Below, piece by piece: positions 32,566 through 40,130 of a stretch of 64,000 nt of DNA. The notes under the pieces were generated by a model. That model worked only from the letters and a program-made list of their open reading frames with translations. It was not told where the DNA came from and did not search any database. Numbering within the stretch: the stretch's first letter is position 1; each line of letters begins with the position of its first letter. The DNA comes from Streptomyces paradoxus (GTDB lineage Bacteria > Actinomycetota > Actinomycetes > Streptomycetales > Streptomycetaceae). A program made the translations under genes and the position numbers. The DNA lies in NCBI RefSeq assembly GCF_014202475.1, contig NZ_JACHGV010000017.1, positions 1 through 64,000 on the forward strand. Direction: 5' to 3'.

Positions 32566-33494
32566 GAACTCTCCTTCGTCACGAAGCGCCGGGCGCGCTG
32601 GAACGGGGTGGGCGGCGGGGTGCGGTCGGCGCCCCGGGCGTAGCGGCGCTCGACGTAGTACTGGGCGACCGACAGCAGAGAGGTCAGGACGACGTACCAG
32701 GCGGTGGCGACCAGGAGCAGCGGGATCACGCGGCCGTTGCGGCCGTAGATCACCTGCACCTGGTAGAAGAGCTCGCCGATGGACATCACGTAGACCACGG
32801 AGGTGCCTTTGAGCAGGCCGATGATCTCGTTGCCCGCGGTGGGCAGGATGGCGCGCATGGCCTGCGGCAGGACGATCCGGCGGATCTGCCGCAGCCGGGG
32901 GATGCCCAGCGCGGCGGCGGCTTCGAGCTGTCCGTCGTCGACGGCGAGGACGCCGCCGCGGACGATCTCGGCGGCGTAGGCCGCCTGGTGCAGGGTCAGC
33001 CCGATGACCGCGGCGCCGATGGTGCCGATCAGGGTGTTGCTGTCGACGGAGAAGAACACCGGGCCGAAGGGGATGCCGAGGCCCAGCTCCTTGTACAGGG
33101 CGCTGAGGTTGAACCAGAACACCAGCTGGACGATCATCGGGATCGACCGGAAGATCCAGATGTAGGCCCAGGCGACGGTCGAGAGCAGCGGGCTGCGCGA
33201 CAGCCGCATGAAGGCGATCACGGTGCCGAGGAGGAAGCCGAGAACGGTGGCGTAGGCGGTGAGCTGGAGGGTCACCCACACCGCCTGGACGATCGTCTCC
33301 GAGAGGACGTAGTCGCGGAAGACGTTCCACTCCCAGACGGGGTTCGTGGCCAGGCCGTGGACGAACTGGGCGATCAGCACGATCACGGCGGCGCCTGCGG
33401 CCCAACGGGCGTAGTGGCGGGTGGGGACGACCTTCAGTTCGGCCGGGTCTTCGACCAGCCTCGGGGCCGGTTCTGTGATGGTGTCGCTGCTCAT
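32562..33494 (-). CDS. Amino-acid-type ABC transporter permease
   Basis: 310-residue inner-membrane permease with five to six helices in the BPD_transp_1 domain. The ATPase-contact EAA loop is visible as EAAAALGIPRLRQIRRIVLP. TVAWAYIWIFRSIPMIVQLV and GLTLHQAAYAAEIVRGG are typical of polar amino acid importers. It begins four bases after the stop of the second binding protein gene and overlaps the ATPase gene. It is closely related to the permease at 36614-37603. Confidence 0.95.
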   Translation of the reverse strand: MSSDTITEPAPRLVEDPAELKVVPTRHYARWAAGAAVIVLIAQFVHGLATNPVWEWNVFRDYVLSETIVQAVWVTLQLTAYATVLGFLLGTVIAFMRLSRSPLLSTVAWAYIWIFRSIPMIVQLVFWFNLSALYKELGLGIPFGPVFFSVDSNTLIGTIGAAVIGLTLHQAAYAAEIVRGGVLAVDDGQLEAAAALGIPRLRQIRRIVLPQAMRAILPTAGNEIIGLLKGTSVVYVMSIGELFYQVQVIYGRNGRVIPLLLVATAWYVVLTSLLSVAQYYVERRYARGADRTPPPTPFQRARRFVTKESS

Positions 33495-33498
33495 GGGG

Positions 33499-34437
33499 TC
33501 ACCTGTGCTCGGGCGGGTTGATCCGCGACGCGTCGATCGCGGAGGCGGAGGTGCCCCATTTCTTGAGGATCCGGGCGTACGTGCCGTCCTTGATCAGTTC
33601 GTCGACGGCGGCCTGGAAGGCCCTGGTGAGCGGGGAGTTCTTGGCGAAGGCGAAGCCGACGTCGAGGCGGTGGTACTCGCCGAGGAAGGTGGTCTGCGCG
33701 GCGGGCTGGGCGGCCTGGTAGCGCAGGCCGTTGATGGTCGACATGATCGCGTCGATGCGGCCCTGCTGGAGCGCGGTGAGGGTCGCGGCGTTCTCCGAGT
33801 AGACCTTCACCTCGTACGGCTTCTTGCCGGCTTTCGCGCAGACGTCCTTCTGCGCGGTGAGGGTCGTCTCGAAGGTGGTGCCGGCGCCGGTACCGAGGGT
33901 CAGCCCGCACACTTGCCTGAGGTCGGTGACCCTCTTCTTGAGTGTGGTGTTGCCCTTCTTCACGGCGAAGCCCTGGCCGTCGTTGATGTAGGTGACGAAG
34001 TCGACGGTCTTCAGGCGCTCGGTGGTGACGCCGAAGTTGCCGGTGCCGACGTCGTACTTGCCGCTGCCGAGGGCGGGCAGGATCGTCTCGAAGGAGGCGT
34101 CCCGCCGGTCGAGTGTCACGCCCAGGACCTTGGCCACGGCGTCGGCGATGTCGATGTCCTGGCCCGCGGGGGCCTTGTCGGGGCCGTTCGGGTAGTAGGC
34201 CCCGGGCGGGAACCCGACGGAGCTGCCGATGCGCAAGGTGCCCGCCTTGCGGACGTCGGCGGGCAGCAGGGCGGCGACGGAGTCCACCTTGCGTACAGCG
34301 GCGACCGGGTTGTCGGCCGGTGCGGGGGAAGCCTGGGCGCCCGCGGGGGTGGCGCCCGGGGTGGCGCCGCAGGCGGTCAGCGCCAGGGCGGGCAGCAGCA
34401 CGAGGGCGGCGGCGCTGCGCAGACGGGTTCTCTTCAC
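33499..34437 (-). CDS. Amino-acid-type ABC transporter substrate-binding lipoprotein 2
   Basis: 312 residues with lipoprotein signal ALALTACGATPG (lipid Cys near 23), a Pro/Ala linker and an SBP_bac_3 domain: RKAGTLRIGSSVGFPPGAYY, GQDIDIADAVAKVLG, TTERLKTVDFVTY. The GTG start overlaps the stop of the GNAT gene (GTGA at 34434-34437). Only about one third identical to the first binding protein by eye, so the two probably bring different ligands to the same core. Confidence 0.9.
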   Translation of the reverse strand: MKRTRLRSAAALVLLPALALTACGATPGATPAGAQASPAPADNPVAAVRKVDSVAALLPADVRKAGTLRIGSSVGFPPGAYYPNGPDKAPAGQDIDIADAVAKVLGVTLDRRDASFETILPALGSGKYDVGTGNFGVTTERLKTVDFVTYINDGQGFAVKKGNTTLKKRVTDLRQVCGLTLGTGAGTTFETTLTAQKDVCAKAGKKPYEVKVYSENAATLTALQQGRIDAIMSTINGLRYQAAQPAAQTTFLGEYHRLDVGFAFAKNSPLTRAFQAAVDELIKDGTYARILKKWGTSASAIDASRINPPEHR

Positions 34438-34931
34438 TGCTGGGGAGCCTCTCCGAGGTGTTTCTCGAACGGCAGCGGGCCGATGCTCTCCGGGTCGGCC
34501 TCGGTGTCGAACAGCGGGGTGTAGCCGGCGGCCAGGTAGAGGCCGCGGGCCTCGGGCTGGCGTGGGCCCGTGGTGAGGTACGCGCGCCGATAGCCCCGGC
34601 CCGCCGCCTCGCGCTCCAGCTCGGCGACGACGCGCCGGGCCAGGCCGCGACGGCGGTGGGCCGAGTGGGTCCAGATCCGTTTCAGCTCGGCCGTGGCCGC
34701 GTCGTACCGGCGGAAGGCGCCGCCCGCGACGGCCTCGCCGCGTTCCAGCAGCAGCAGGAGGAGACCGCCGTGGGGTGGGGTGAACTCCTCGTCGGGGTAG
34801 CGGGCGATCTCGGCGTGCGCGTCCCTGCCGTAGCGCCGGGAGTACTCGTCGCCGAGTTCGCGCAGGAGCGGCTCGACCCGGGGATCGGAGACAGCTACCT
34901 GAATGACCGTCAGCTCCGGTGCGGAGGTCAT
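34434..34931 (-). CDS. GNAT family N-acetyltransferase
   Basis: 165 residues. The acetyl-CoA-binding motif A is RIWTHSAHRRRGLARRVV, followed by LEREAAGRGYRRAYLTTGP and the PEARGLYLAAGYTPL motif B. It probably acetylates a small amine or amino acid brought in by the transporter, perhaps a toxic analogue. Both ends overlap their neighbours by four bases, giving strong translational coupling with the LLM gene upstream and the binding-protein gene downstream. Confidence 0.9.
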   Translation of the reverse strand: MTSAPELTVIQVAVSDPRVEPLLRELGDEYSRRYGRDAHAEIARYPDEEFTPPHGGLLLLLLERGEAVAGGAFRRYDAATAELKRIWTHSAHRRRGLARRVVAELEREAAGRGYRRAYLTTGPRQPEARGLYLAAGYTPLFDTEADPESIGPLPFEKHLGEAPQQ

Positions 34932-36064
34932 CCGTTCACCGTCGCGAGGGGCTGGGGGTCGCGGGAGGCGCGCTCGGCGTCACGCTTGGCGACCTCCTCG
35001 CGGACGATCGGGATGACGTGCCTGCCGAAGTCGATGGCGTCGCCCAGCAGGTCGTAGCCGCGGGCCGACAGGATGTCCACGCCGAGGTCGTAGTAGTCCA
35101 GGAGGGCTTGGGCGACCGTCTCCGGGGTGCCGACGAGGGCGTTGGAGTTTCCCGCGCCGCCGGTCGCGGCGGCGGTCGGCGTCCACAGGGCGCGGTCATA
35201 GCGCTCCCCCGCCTCGGCGATGGCGATCAGCCGCTGGGAGCCGGTGTTCTGCGGCTGGGTCTGGCCGTTGTGGCGCTTGGTGATCGCCTCGCCGCGCTCC
35301 CGTCGGGCCTTGATCGCGCCGACCGTGCGGTGGGCCCTCTCCCAGGCCAGTTCCTCCGTCGGGGCGATGATCGGGCGGAACGCCACCTGGATACGGGGAA
35401 CTTCGGTGCGTCCCGCGGCCTTCGCGGCGGCCCTCACGTTCTCGATCTGCTCGGCGGTCTTCTCCAGCGGCTCCCCCCACAGGCAGTAGATGTCGGCCTC
35501 GGCGCCGCCGGCGGCGTACGCGGCGGGCGAGGAGCCGCCGAACGACACGTTCGGGCGCGGCTGCTGGACGGGGAAGACGTCGCTGACGAAGTCGTGGAAG
35601 CGGTAGTGCTCGCCCTCGTGGTCGAAGGGTTCGTGCGTGGTCCAGATCTTCTTGACGATCCGGATGTACTCGCGGGTGCGTGCGTAGCGCTCGTCCTTGG
35701 TGAGGGTGTCGCCCTCCCGGCCCTGTTCCCGGTCGTTGCCTCCGGTGATGAAGTGCACGGTCAGGCGGCCCTCGCTGATCTGGTCGAGGGTGGCGAAGGT
35801 CTTCGCGGCGAAGGTCGGGTACGACACGTTGGGCCGGTGGGCGAGGAGGATCTGGAGCCGGTCCAGCCTGCTCGCGATGTAGGCGGCGGCCGGTGCCGGA
35901 TCGGGTGATCCGGAGCCGTAGGCGAACAGCACGCGGTCCCAGCCGTGCTCCTCGTGAGCCCGGGCGAGCCTGAGCGTGTAGTCCTTGTCGAAGGCGGCGC
36001 CGGAGCGCGGCGTGGTTTCCGATCCGTTGTGGGTGGCGGCGATGCCGAGGAACTCCACGGGCAT
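34928..36064 (-). CDS. LLM class flavin-dependent monooxygenase (SsuD/DszA-like)
   Basis: 378 residues. VEFLGIAATHNGSET is the start, with RVLFAYGSGSPDPAPAAAYI and GRLTVHFITGGNDREQ typical of the alkanesulfonate monooxygenase branch. This enzyme uses FMNH2 and O2 to release sulfite and an aldehyde from sulfonates. First structural gene of the operon, with GAAAGGG upstream of ATG 36064 and a Cys-rich leader ORF 247 bp further up. Context and leader both point to sulfur scavenging. Confidence 0.9.
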   Translation of the reverse strand: MPVEFLGIAATHNGSETTPRSGAAFDKDYTLRLARAHEEHGWDRVLFAYGSGSPDPAPAAAYIASRLDRLQILLAHRPNVSYPTFAAKTFATLDQISEGRLTVHFITGGNDREQGREGDTLTKDERYARTREYIRIVKKIWTTHEPFDHEGEHYRFHDFVSDVFPVQQPRPNVSFGGSSPAAYAAGGAEADIYCLWGEPLEKTAEQIENVRAAAKAAGRTEVPRIQVAFRPIIAPTEELAWERAHRTVGAIKARRERGEAITKRHNGQTQPQNTGSQRLIAIAEAGERYDRALWTPTAAATGGAGNSNALVGTPETVAQALLDYYDLGVDILSARGYDLLGDAIDFGRHVIPIVREEVAKRDAERASRDPQPLATVNG

Positions 36065-36310
36065 GGGTTCGGCCCTTTCTCAAGTCGTCCTGCGCCGCGC
36101 CGAGGAGCACCGGGGCACGGCGGGGCAGCCCTCGGCGCGCTCGGGTACGACGGCGCGCCTCAGGGCGTGATGAACAGGGGTGATGACGATGACGCCGGGG
36201 TCTGGGCCCAGGGCGGGGTGGAACGGCGGCAGCGCGTGTCAGAAGGGGGACTCGGCCCGCGACGGGGGCACCGAGGGAGGGAAGGGCCGGTCAGACGGCC
36301 CGCTGCCGCG

Positions 36311-36388
36311 TCAGGCGCAACACGCCGCGGACCACACCCGACCGAAGTCGATGTGGCCACGGGTGACCAGGCGCTGCTCGGCGTTCAT
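36311..36388 (-). CDS. Cys-containing leader peptide of the sulfur operon
   Basis: A 25-residue ORF beginning MNAEQRLVTRG and ending HIDFGRVWSAACCA. Actinobacterial leader peptides of the type RLxxRxHIDLxRVxSAxC are found before sulfur-assimilation operons, and this matches residue for residue at the core. The tandem Cys codons (TGTTGC) near the end would stall or slow ribosomes when cysteine is scarce. The ATG is six bases after the candidate -10 box, so the mRNA should be leaderless. A GGGCCG/CGGCCC hairpin at 36284-36301 follows nine bases after the stop and could take part in attenuation. Confidence 0.75.
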   Translation of the reverse strand: MNAEQRLVTRGHIDFGRVWSAACCA

Positions 36389-36394
36389 GCGACT

Positions 36395-36424
36395 ACTTGA
36401 GCAGGACGACTCGTCTTTCGTCAA
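36395..36424 (-). promoter_or_regulatory. TTGACG promoter for the leader peptide and sulfur operon
   Basis: On the minus strand TTGACG (36424-36419) is followed after 18 bases by TCAAGT (36400-36395), and the leader ATG comes six bases later. The same layout occurs on the plus strand at 37611-37648. Confidence 0.55.
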
Positions 36425-36483
36425 CCAGGGCCCGTATGGCGGACGGGAGTTGGGTCCGACCGGCGCGCGGGCCTGGCGTGTGG

Positions 36484-36514
36484 TTGACACCCGTGTGTGC
36501 CGCCCCCATACGAT
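36484..36514 (+). promoter_or_regulatory. Candidate promoter for the orphan permease gene
   Basis: TTGACA at 36484-36489 and TACGAT at 36509-36514 are separated by 19 bases, a slightly long spacer. The permease ATG is 100 bp downstream. The 226 bp between the divergent leader peptide and permease hold no other gene. Confidence 0.4.
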
Positions 36515-36613
36515 CGGGGCACCGCGTTGAGGGACGCGGCGAGCGTGATGACGCCGAAGCCGGGCTCCGGCCCCGTATCCGTGCCGCGCCTCCCTCCCCT
36601 GGAGAACCTTCTG

Positions 36614-37603
36614 ATGGTCTCGCCGTCCGACCTCACCGACTCCGCCCCCGCCCCTTGCCCGGCACGTCCCGAAGCATCCGGCCCGGGGTCCGACGACGAT
36701 CTGCCGCGGATCGTGCCGCGCCGGCACGTCGGACGTCTGCTGGCCGCCGCCGTCGCGCTGCTGCTCTTCGCCATGGTCGTCACCTCCGTGGTGCGCAACC
36801 CGGCCTTCCAATGGGGCGTGGTCGGCGGGTACTTCACCACCGCCGCCGTGCTCGACGGCCTGCTGCTCACCCTGTGGCTGACCGGTGTGGTGATGGTGCT
36901 CGGCTTCGCGCTCGGCGTTCCGCTGGCGGTGATGCGGCTGTCCGCCAACCCCGTGCTGTCCACCTTGAGCTGGGGCTATGTGTGGGTCTTCCGGTCCACT
37001 CCGCTGCTGGTCCAGCTGCTGCTCTGGTTCAACATCGGCGCCCTCTACCCGACGCTCGGCCTCGGGATCCCGTTCGGTCCGCAGTTCGTCACCGTCAAGA
37101 CGGTGAACCTGCTGGGCCCGGCCCTGACGGCCGTCATCGGCCTGACCCTGCATGAAGCCGCCTACGCGGCCGAGGTGGTGCGCGGGGGCATCCTCTCCGT
37201 GGACGCCGGGCAGGCGGAGGCCGCACAGGCCCTCGGCATCGGCAGGGCGCGCACCCTGCGCAGAATCGTCGTTCCGCAGGCGATGCGCTCCATCGTGCCG
37301 ACCTCGGGCAACATGCTGATCGGCACCCTGAAGGGTACGAGCATCGTCAGCGTGCTGGCCGTGCACGACCTGCTGTACTCGGTGCAGCTGATCTACAACC
37401 AGACGTACCAGGTCATTCCGCTGCTGCTGGTGGCCACGCTCTGGTACATCGCCGTCACGACCGTGCTGAGCGCGGGGCAGTTCTACGTGGAGCGGCACTA
37501 CGCCCGGGGCGCCGCCCGTGCGCTGCCGCCGACGCCCGTGCAGCGATTGCGGGCCCGGCTGGCCGCCCACCACCGTTCCCTATCTTCCCTATCGAAATAC
37601 TAG
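36614..37603 (+). CDS. Orphan amino-acid-type ABC transporter permease
   Basis: 329 residues with a BPD_transp_1 domain of five to six helices and the EAA loop EAAQALGIGRARTLRRIVVP. Closely similar to the permease at 32562-33494 (shared VWVFRSTPLLVQLL, GLTLHEAAYAAEVVRGG). No ATPase or binding-protein gene follows, so it most likely shares the ATPase at 31801-32565. ATG 36614 has GGAG upstream; an in-frame ATG at 36548 would add 22 residues. Its stop codon lies inside an inverted repeat that belongs to the next promoter. Confidence 0.9.
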   Translation: MVSPSDLTDSAPAPCPARPEASGPGSDDDLPRIVPRRHVGRLLAAAVALLLFAMVVTSVVRNPAFQWGVVGGYFTTAAVLDGLLLTLWLTGVVMVLGFALGVPLAVMRLSANPVLSTLSWGYVWVFRSTPLLVQLLLWFNIGALYPTLGLGIPFGPQFVTVKTVNLLGPALTAVIGLTLHEAAYAAEVVRGGILSVDAGQAEAAQALGIGRARTLRRIVVPQAMRSIVPTSGNMLIGTLKGTSIVSVLAVHDLLYSVQLIYNQTYQVIPLLLVATLWYIAVTTVLSAGQFYVERHYARGAARALPPTPVQRLRARLAAHHRSLSSLSKY

Positions 37604-37640
37604 GAAAGTATTGACGGCGCCTTGCGCTCCCGCGCAGGAT
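37596..37640 (+). promoter_or_regulatory. Inverted repeat and TTGACG promoter before the DszC-like gene
   Basis: AATACTAGGAAAGTATT (37596-37612) is a perfect 6-5-6 inverted repeat that overlaps the permease stop codon and the first two bases of the -35 box TTGACG (37611-37616). After 18 bases comes CAGGAT (37635-37640), and an ATG follows seven bases later. A regulator bound to the repeat would block the -35 box. Confidence 0.6.
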
Positions 37641-37647
37641 GATGCGC

Positions 37648-37707
37648 ATGGCCCACACATCTTTCCCGCCGGTGAGGCTCAACGTGCCACTGTGCAAACG
37701 GACTTGA
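37648..37707 (+). CDS. Candidate leaderless Cys-containing leader peptide before the DszC-like gene
   Basis: A 19-residue ORF, MAHTSFPPVRLNVPLCKRT, starting at the predicted transcription start. A single Cys (C16) is near its end. The stop TGA overlaps the GAGGAG ribosome site of the downstream gene, whose ATG is 13 bases further on, so termination at this stop and initiation at 37721 should influence each other. Assignment as a leader peptide rests on position and similarity of layout to 36311-36388. Confidence 0.5.
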   Translation: MAHTSFPPVRLNVPLCKRT

Positions 37708-37720
37708 GGAGAACCCTGCG

Positions 37721-38959
37721 ATGGGCGTTGCCCCGGCGCCGTCCGGCCCCGCCGCGGAGTTCGACCAGGCCCCAACGGCCGGACCCGACCGTGCGTACTG
37801 GCTGCGCGTGGCCCGCGAGACGGCGGAGGATCTCGCCACGGACGCGGTGGCCAGGGACCAGGCGGGCAAGCCTCCCTTCGACGAGGTGTCGCGGCTGCGC
37901 GAGTCGGGGCTGCTGACGCTCCTCGTCCCCACGGAAACCGGGGGCGGCGGCGCCGACTGGGCCGAGGCGTACGCCGTGGTCCGGGAGATCGCGGCGGCCG
38001 ACGGCGCCATCGGCCAGCTGCTCGGCTGTCACTACTTCACGTCCTGGAGCGCCCGGTTCCTCGCCGGAGCGGCCCTTGCCGCCCGGCTGGAGCGGCGGTC
38101 CGCGGCGGAGCAGTGGTGCTGGGGCGGTGGCCTGGCCCGCCAGGAACCGGCGCTGACGCTCGTCAAGGACACGCGGGGGTACGTCCTCAACGGCCGGCAG
38201 AGCTATGCCGCAGGCGTCCTGGTCGCCGACCGTCTCGCCGTACGGGCGGTGCGGGCCGACACGGGCGAACCCCTCGCGCTCGTGGTCGATCCCGCCCTCG
38301 CGGGCGTGGTCGTGGACGGTGACGCAGACCCCTTCGGCCAGCGGCTGGCGGCGGGCGGCAGCGCGGAGTTCGACGCCGTGCCGGTCACGGCCGACGACGT
38401 ACTGGGGTCCCTCTCGGCGGACGAGGACGTCCTGTCGCCCCTGACGGCCCTGATGTCACCGGTCGGCCGTCTGCTGTCGGTACAGCTCCGGCTCGGCATG
38501 GCGGAGGGCGTGCTCGCCGAGGCCCGTGAGTACAGCAGGACCGGCCCGTCGCACCGGCACCCGGACTGGCCGGTGGGCTCCCCGCAGGATCCGCAGGTGC
38601 TGACGGCGTACGGGGAGCTCACCGTGCTCACCCGCTCGGCGTCGGCTCTGTCCGACGAGGCACGCCGGGCCGTCCAGGGCGGACTGGCCCACGGCGAGGA
38701 CCTCACCTACGAGGAGTACGCGGAGATCTCCGTCCTCGTGGCCATGGCCGAGGCCGCCGCGTCCAGGGCGGTCCAGGAGTCCACCGCCCGCGCCCTCGAC
38801 ATCATCGGCGCCCGCTCCGCCTCGGCGCGGCTGGGCTTCGACCGGTTCTGGCGCAACGCCCGGACCCACACCCTGTACGAGCCCGTCGGCCACCGGCTCC
38901 GGGACGTCGGCGACTACTTCCTCAACGGTGCACACCCTCCGTTCGTCCTGCCCGTCTGA
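37721..38959 (+). CDS. DszC/SfnB-like acyl-CoA dehydrogenase-fold flavin monooxygenase
   Basis: 412 residues of acyl-CoA dehydrogenase fold but of the sulfur-acquisition branch (SfnB, DszC): REIAAADGAIGQLLGCHYF, GLARQEPALTLVKDTRGYVL and GRQSYAAGVLVADRL, ending in FWRNARTHTLYEPVGHRLRDVGDYF, here in part. These enzymes oxygenate organosulfur compounds using reduced flavin rather than desaturating acyl-CoA. The RNARTHTLYEP motif is characteristic of the group. It is preceded by a Cys-containing micro-ORF and a TTGACG promoter, consistent with control by sulfur supply. Confidence 0.87.
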   Translation: MGVAPAPSGPAAEFDQAPTAGPDRAYWLRVARETAEDLATDAVARDQAGKPPFDEVSRLRESGLLTLLVPTETGGGGADWAEAYAVVREIAAADGAIGQLLGCHYFTSWSARFLAGAALAARLERRSAAEQWCWGGGLARQEPALTLVKDTRGYVLNGRQSYAAGVLVADRLAVRAVRADTGEPLALVVDPALAGVVVDGDADPFGQRLAAGGSAEFDAVPVTADDVLGSLSADEDVLSPLTALMSPVGRLLSVQLRLGMAEGVLAEAREYSRTGPSHRHPDWPVGSPQDPQVLTAYGELTVLTRSASALSDEARRAVQGGLAHGEDLTYEEYAEISVLVAMAEAAASRAVQESTARALDIIGARSASARLGFDRFWRNARTHTLYEPVGHRLRDVGDYFLNGAHPPFVLPV

Positions 38960-39126
38960 CCAGCGGCGACGGGCCGCCGGCTCGCGCCGCAGGGTGCATC
39001 ACCCACGAGCGGAGCAGGAGGCCTGGCCGGCCGGGACGACGGTGCCGCGACTGGCCCGGGACCCCACCGAACGTTCCCCGGGCGGCCGGCGTCATAGCCG
39101 TAGCCGTCGTCGAAGGGACCGCCGCC

Positions 39127-39648
39127 ATGACTGCCGTAGCCCGTGCCGCCCGATCCGTTTCCCATGCCGTCTTGATCGGAGGGCTCCTCTGCGCAGTCGC
39201 CGCCTGCGGCACCGAGACGTCGGGGTCCCCCGAGGCGCAGAGCGCACCCGGTCGCCATCGAGGCTCCTGGCAGGAGCCCGCCTCCTACACCTATACGCTC
39301 CGGTCGAGCGAAGGAGAGCGGAGCCTGCTCGGCACGTTCCGGATCTCGGTCCGCGACGGCACCGTGGTCAAGGCGGTGGGCCTCGACGACACGGGACGCC
39401 GCACGGTCGAGAGCACACCCGAAGCCGTACCCACGCTCGGCGGACTCCTCGCCGAAGTCGAACAGGCCCGACGGGACGAGGCGCACACGGCCGAGGCGAC
39501 GTACGCGGCCGACGGGCATCCGGTGCGGATCGTCCTGGACTGGGAGGAGAACGCGGTCGACGACGAGGCCCGCTACGCCATCACCGCCTACGATCCCGCG
39601 GACGACCGGCGCGCCCGGGATCGCACCGACCCCCGCCCGGGAACGTGA
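39127..39648 (+). CDS. DUF6174-like lipoprotein
   Basis: 173 residues. A signal peptide ends in CAVAACGTETSG, so the protein is probably lipid-anchored at Cys near 29. The mature domain (YTYTLRSSEGER, VRDGTVVKAVGLDD, VPTLGGLLAEVEQARRDE, GHPVRIVLDWEENAVDDEAR) matches the DUF6174 pattern of secreted actinobacterial proteins of unknown function. Stands alone; the 167-bp gap upstream has no gene. Confidence 0.8.
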   Translation: MTAVARAARSVSHAVLIGGLLCAVAACGTETSGSPEAQSAPGRHRGSWQEPASYTYTLRSSEGERSLLGTFRISVRDGTVVKAVGLDDTGRRTVESTPEAVPTLGGLLAEVEQARRDEAHTAEATYAADGHPVRIVLDWEENAVDDEARYAITAYDPADDRRARDRTDPRPGT

Positions 39649-40130
39649 TGCCGACGACCGGCGATCGGTCCTTGCCCATCCCCTTGCGCACCGCTTCCTT
39701 CGCGCGGTCCACCAGGCCGGCGACAGGACCGATGGCCACATTGGCCGCGCCGGACTGGACGCCCGGCTGAGGGCGGGGCTGGACGGCTACCCGCGAAACG
39801 GCGCCGCGGAGACGAAGCGCGCACCCCCGCGACGGGGCCGGCACCGGCGGGCGTGCCGCGCTTCTCATGAGGATCAGCGACCTCGTCCGGGCGTACCGGC
39901 CGGCACCCGTGGTCGTCCTCCTCGACGAGCCGGCCGCCATGGTGCGGTGGTCAGCGTCGTCCGGCGCGTGCACCGCCTGCGCAGCCGCTGCTGTCGGTGG
40001 GCGAGGCACAGCGCGCCCGTCCGCCGTGCGCGCGAGGCGCGCGCCGACACCGCGGGCACGCGACCGGTCGTCCACGCCCGCGCCGACACCGCCGTCGCGC
40101 CGCGGCGGCCCGAGGAGCCGTTCCGCGGCG
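39649..40130. other. Gene-poor interval with coding-like minus-strand piece
   Basis: No complete gene is supported. On the minus strand, the stretch about 39630-39760 reads SGAANVAIGPVAGLVDRAKE and then VVGITFPGG, which looks like real protein sequence, but it has no start with a ribosome site and no domain I recognise. Possibly the remains of a decayed gene. Confidence 0.35.
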
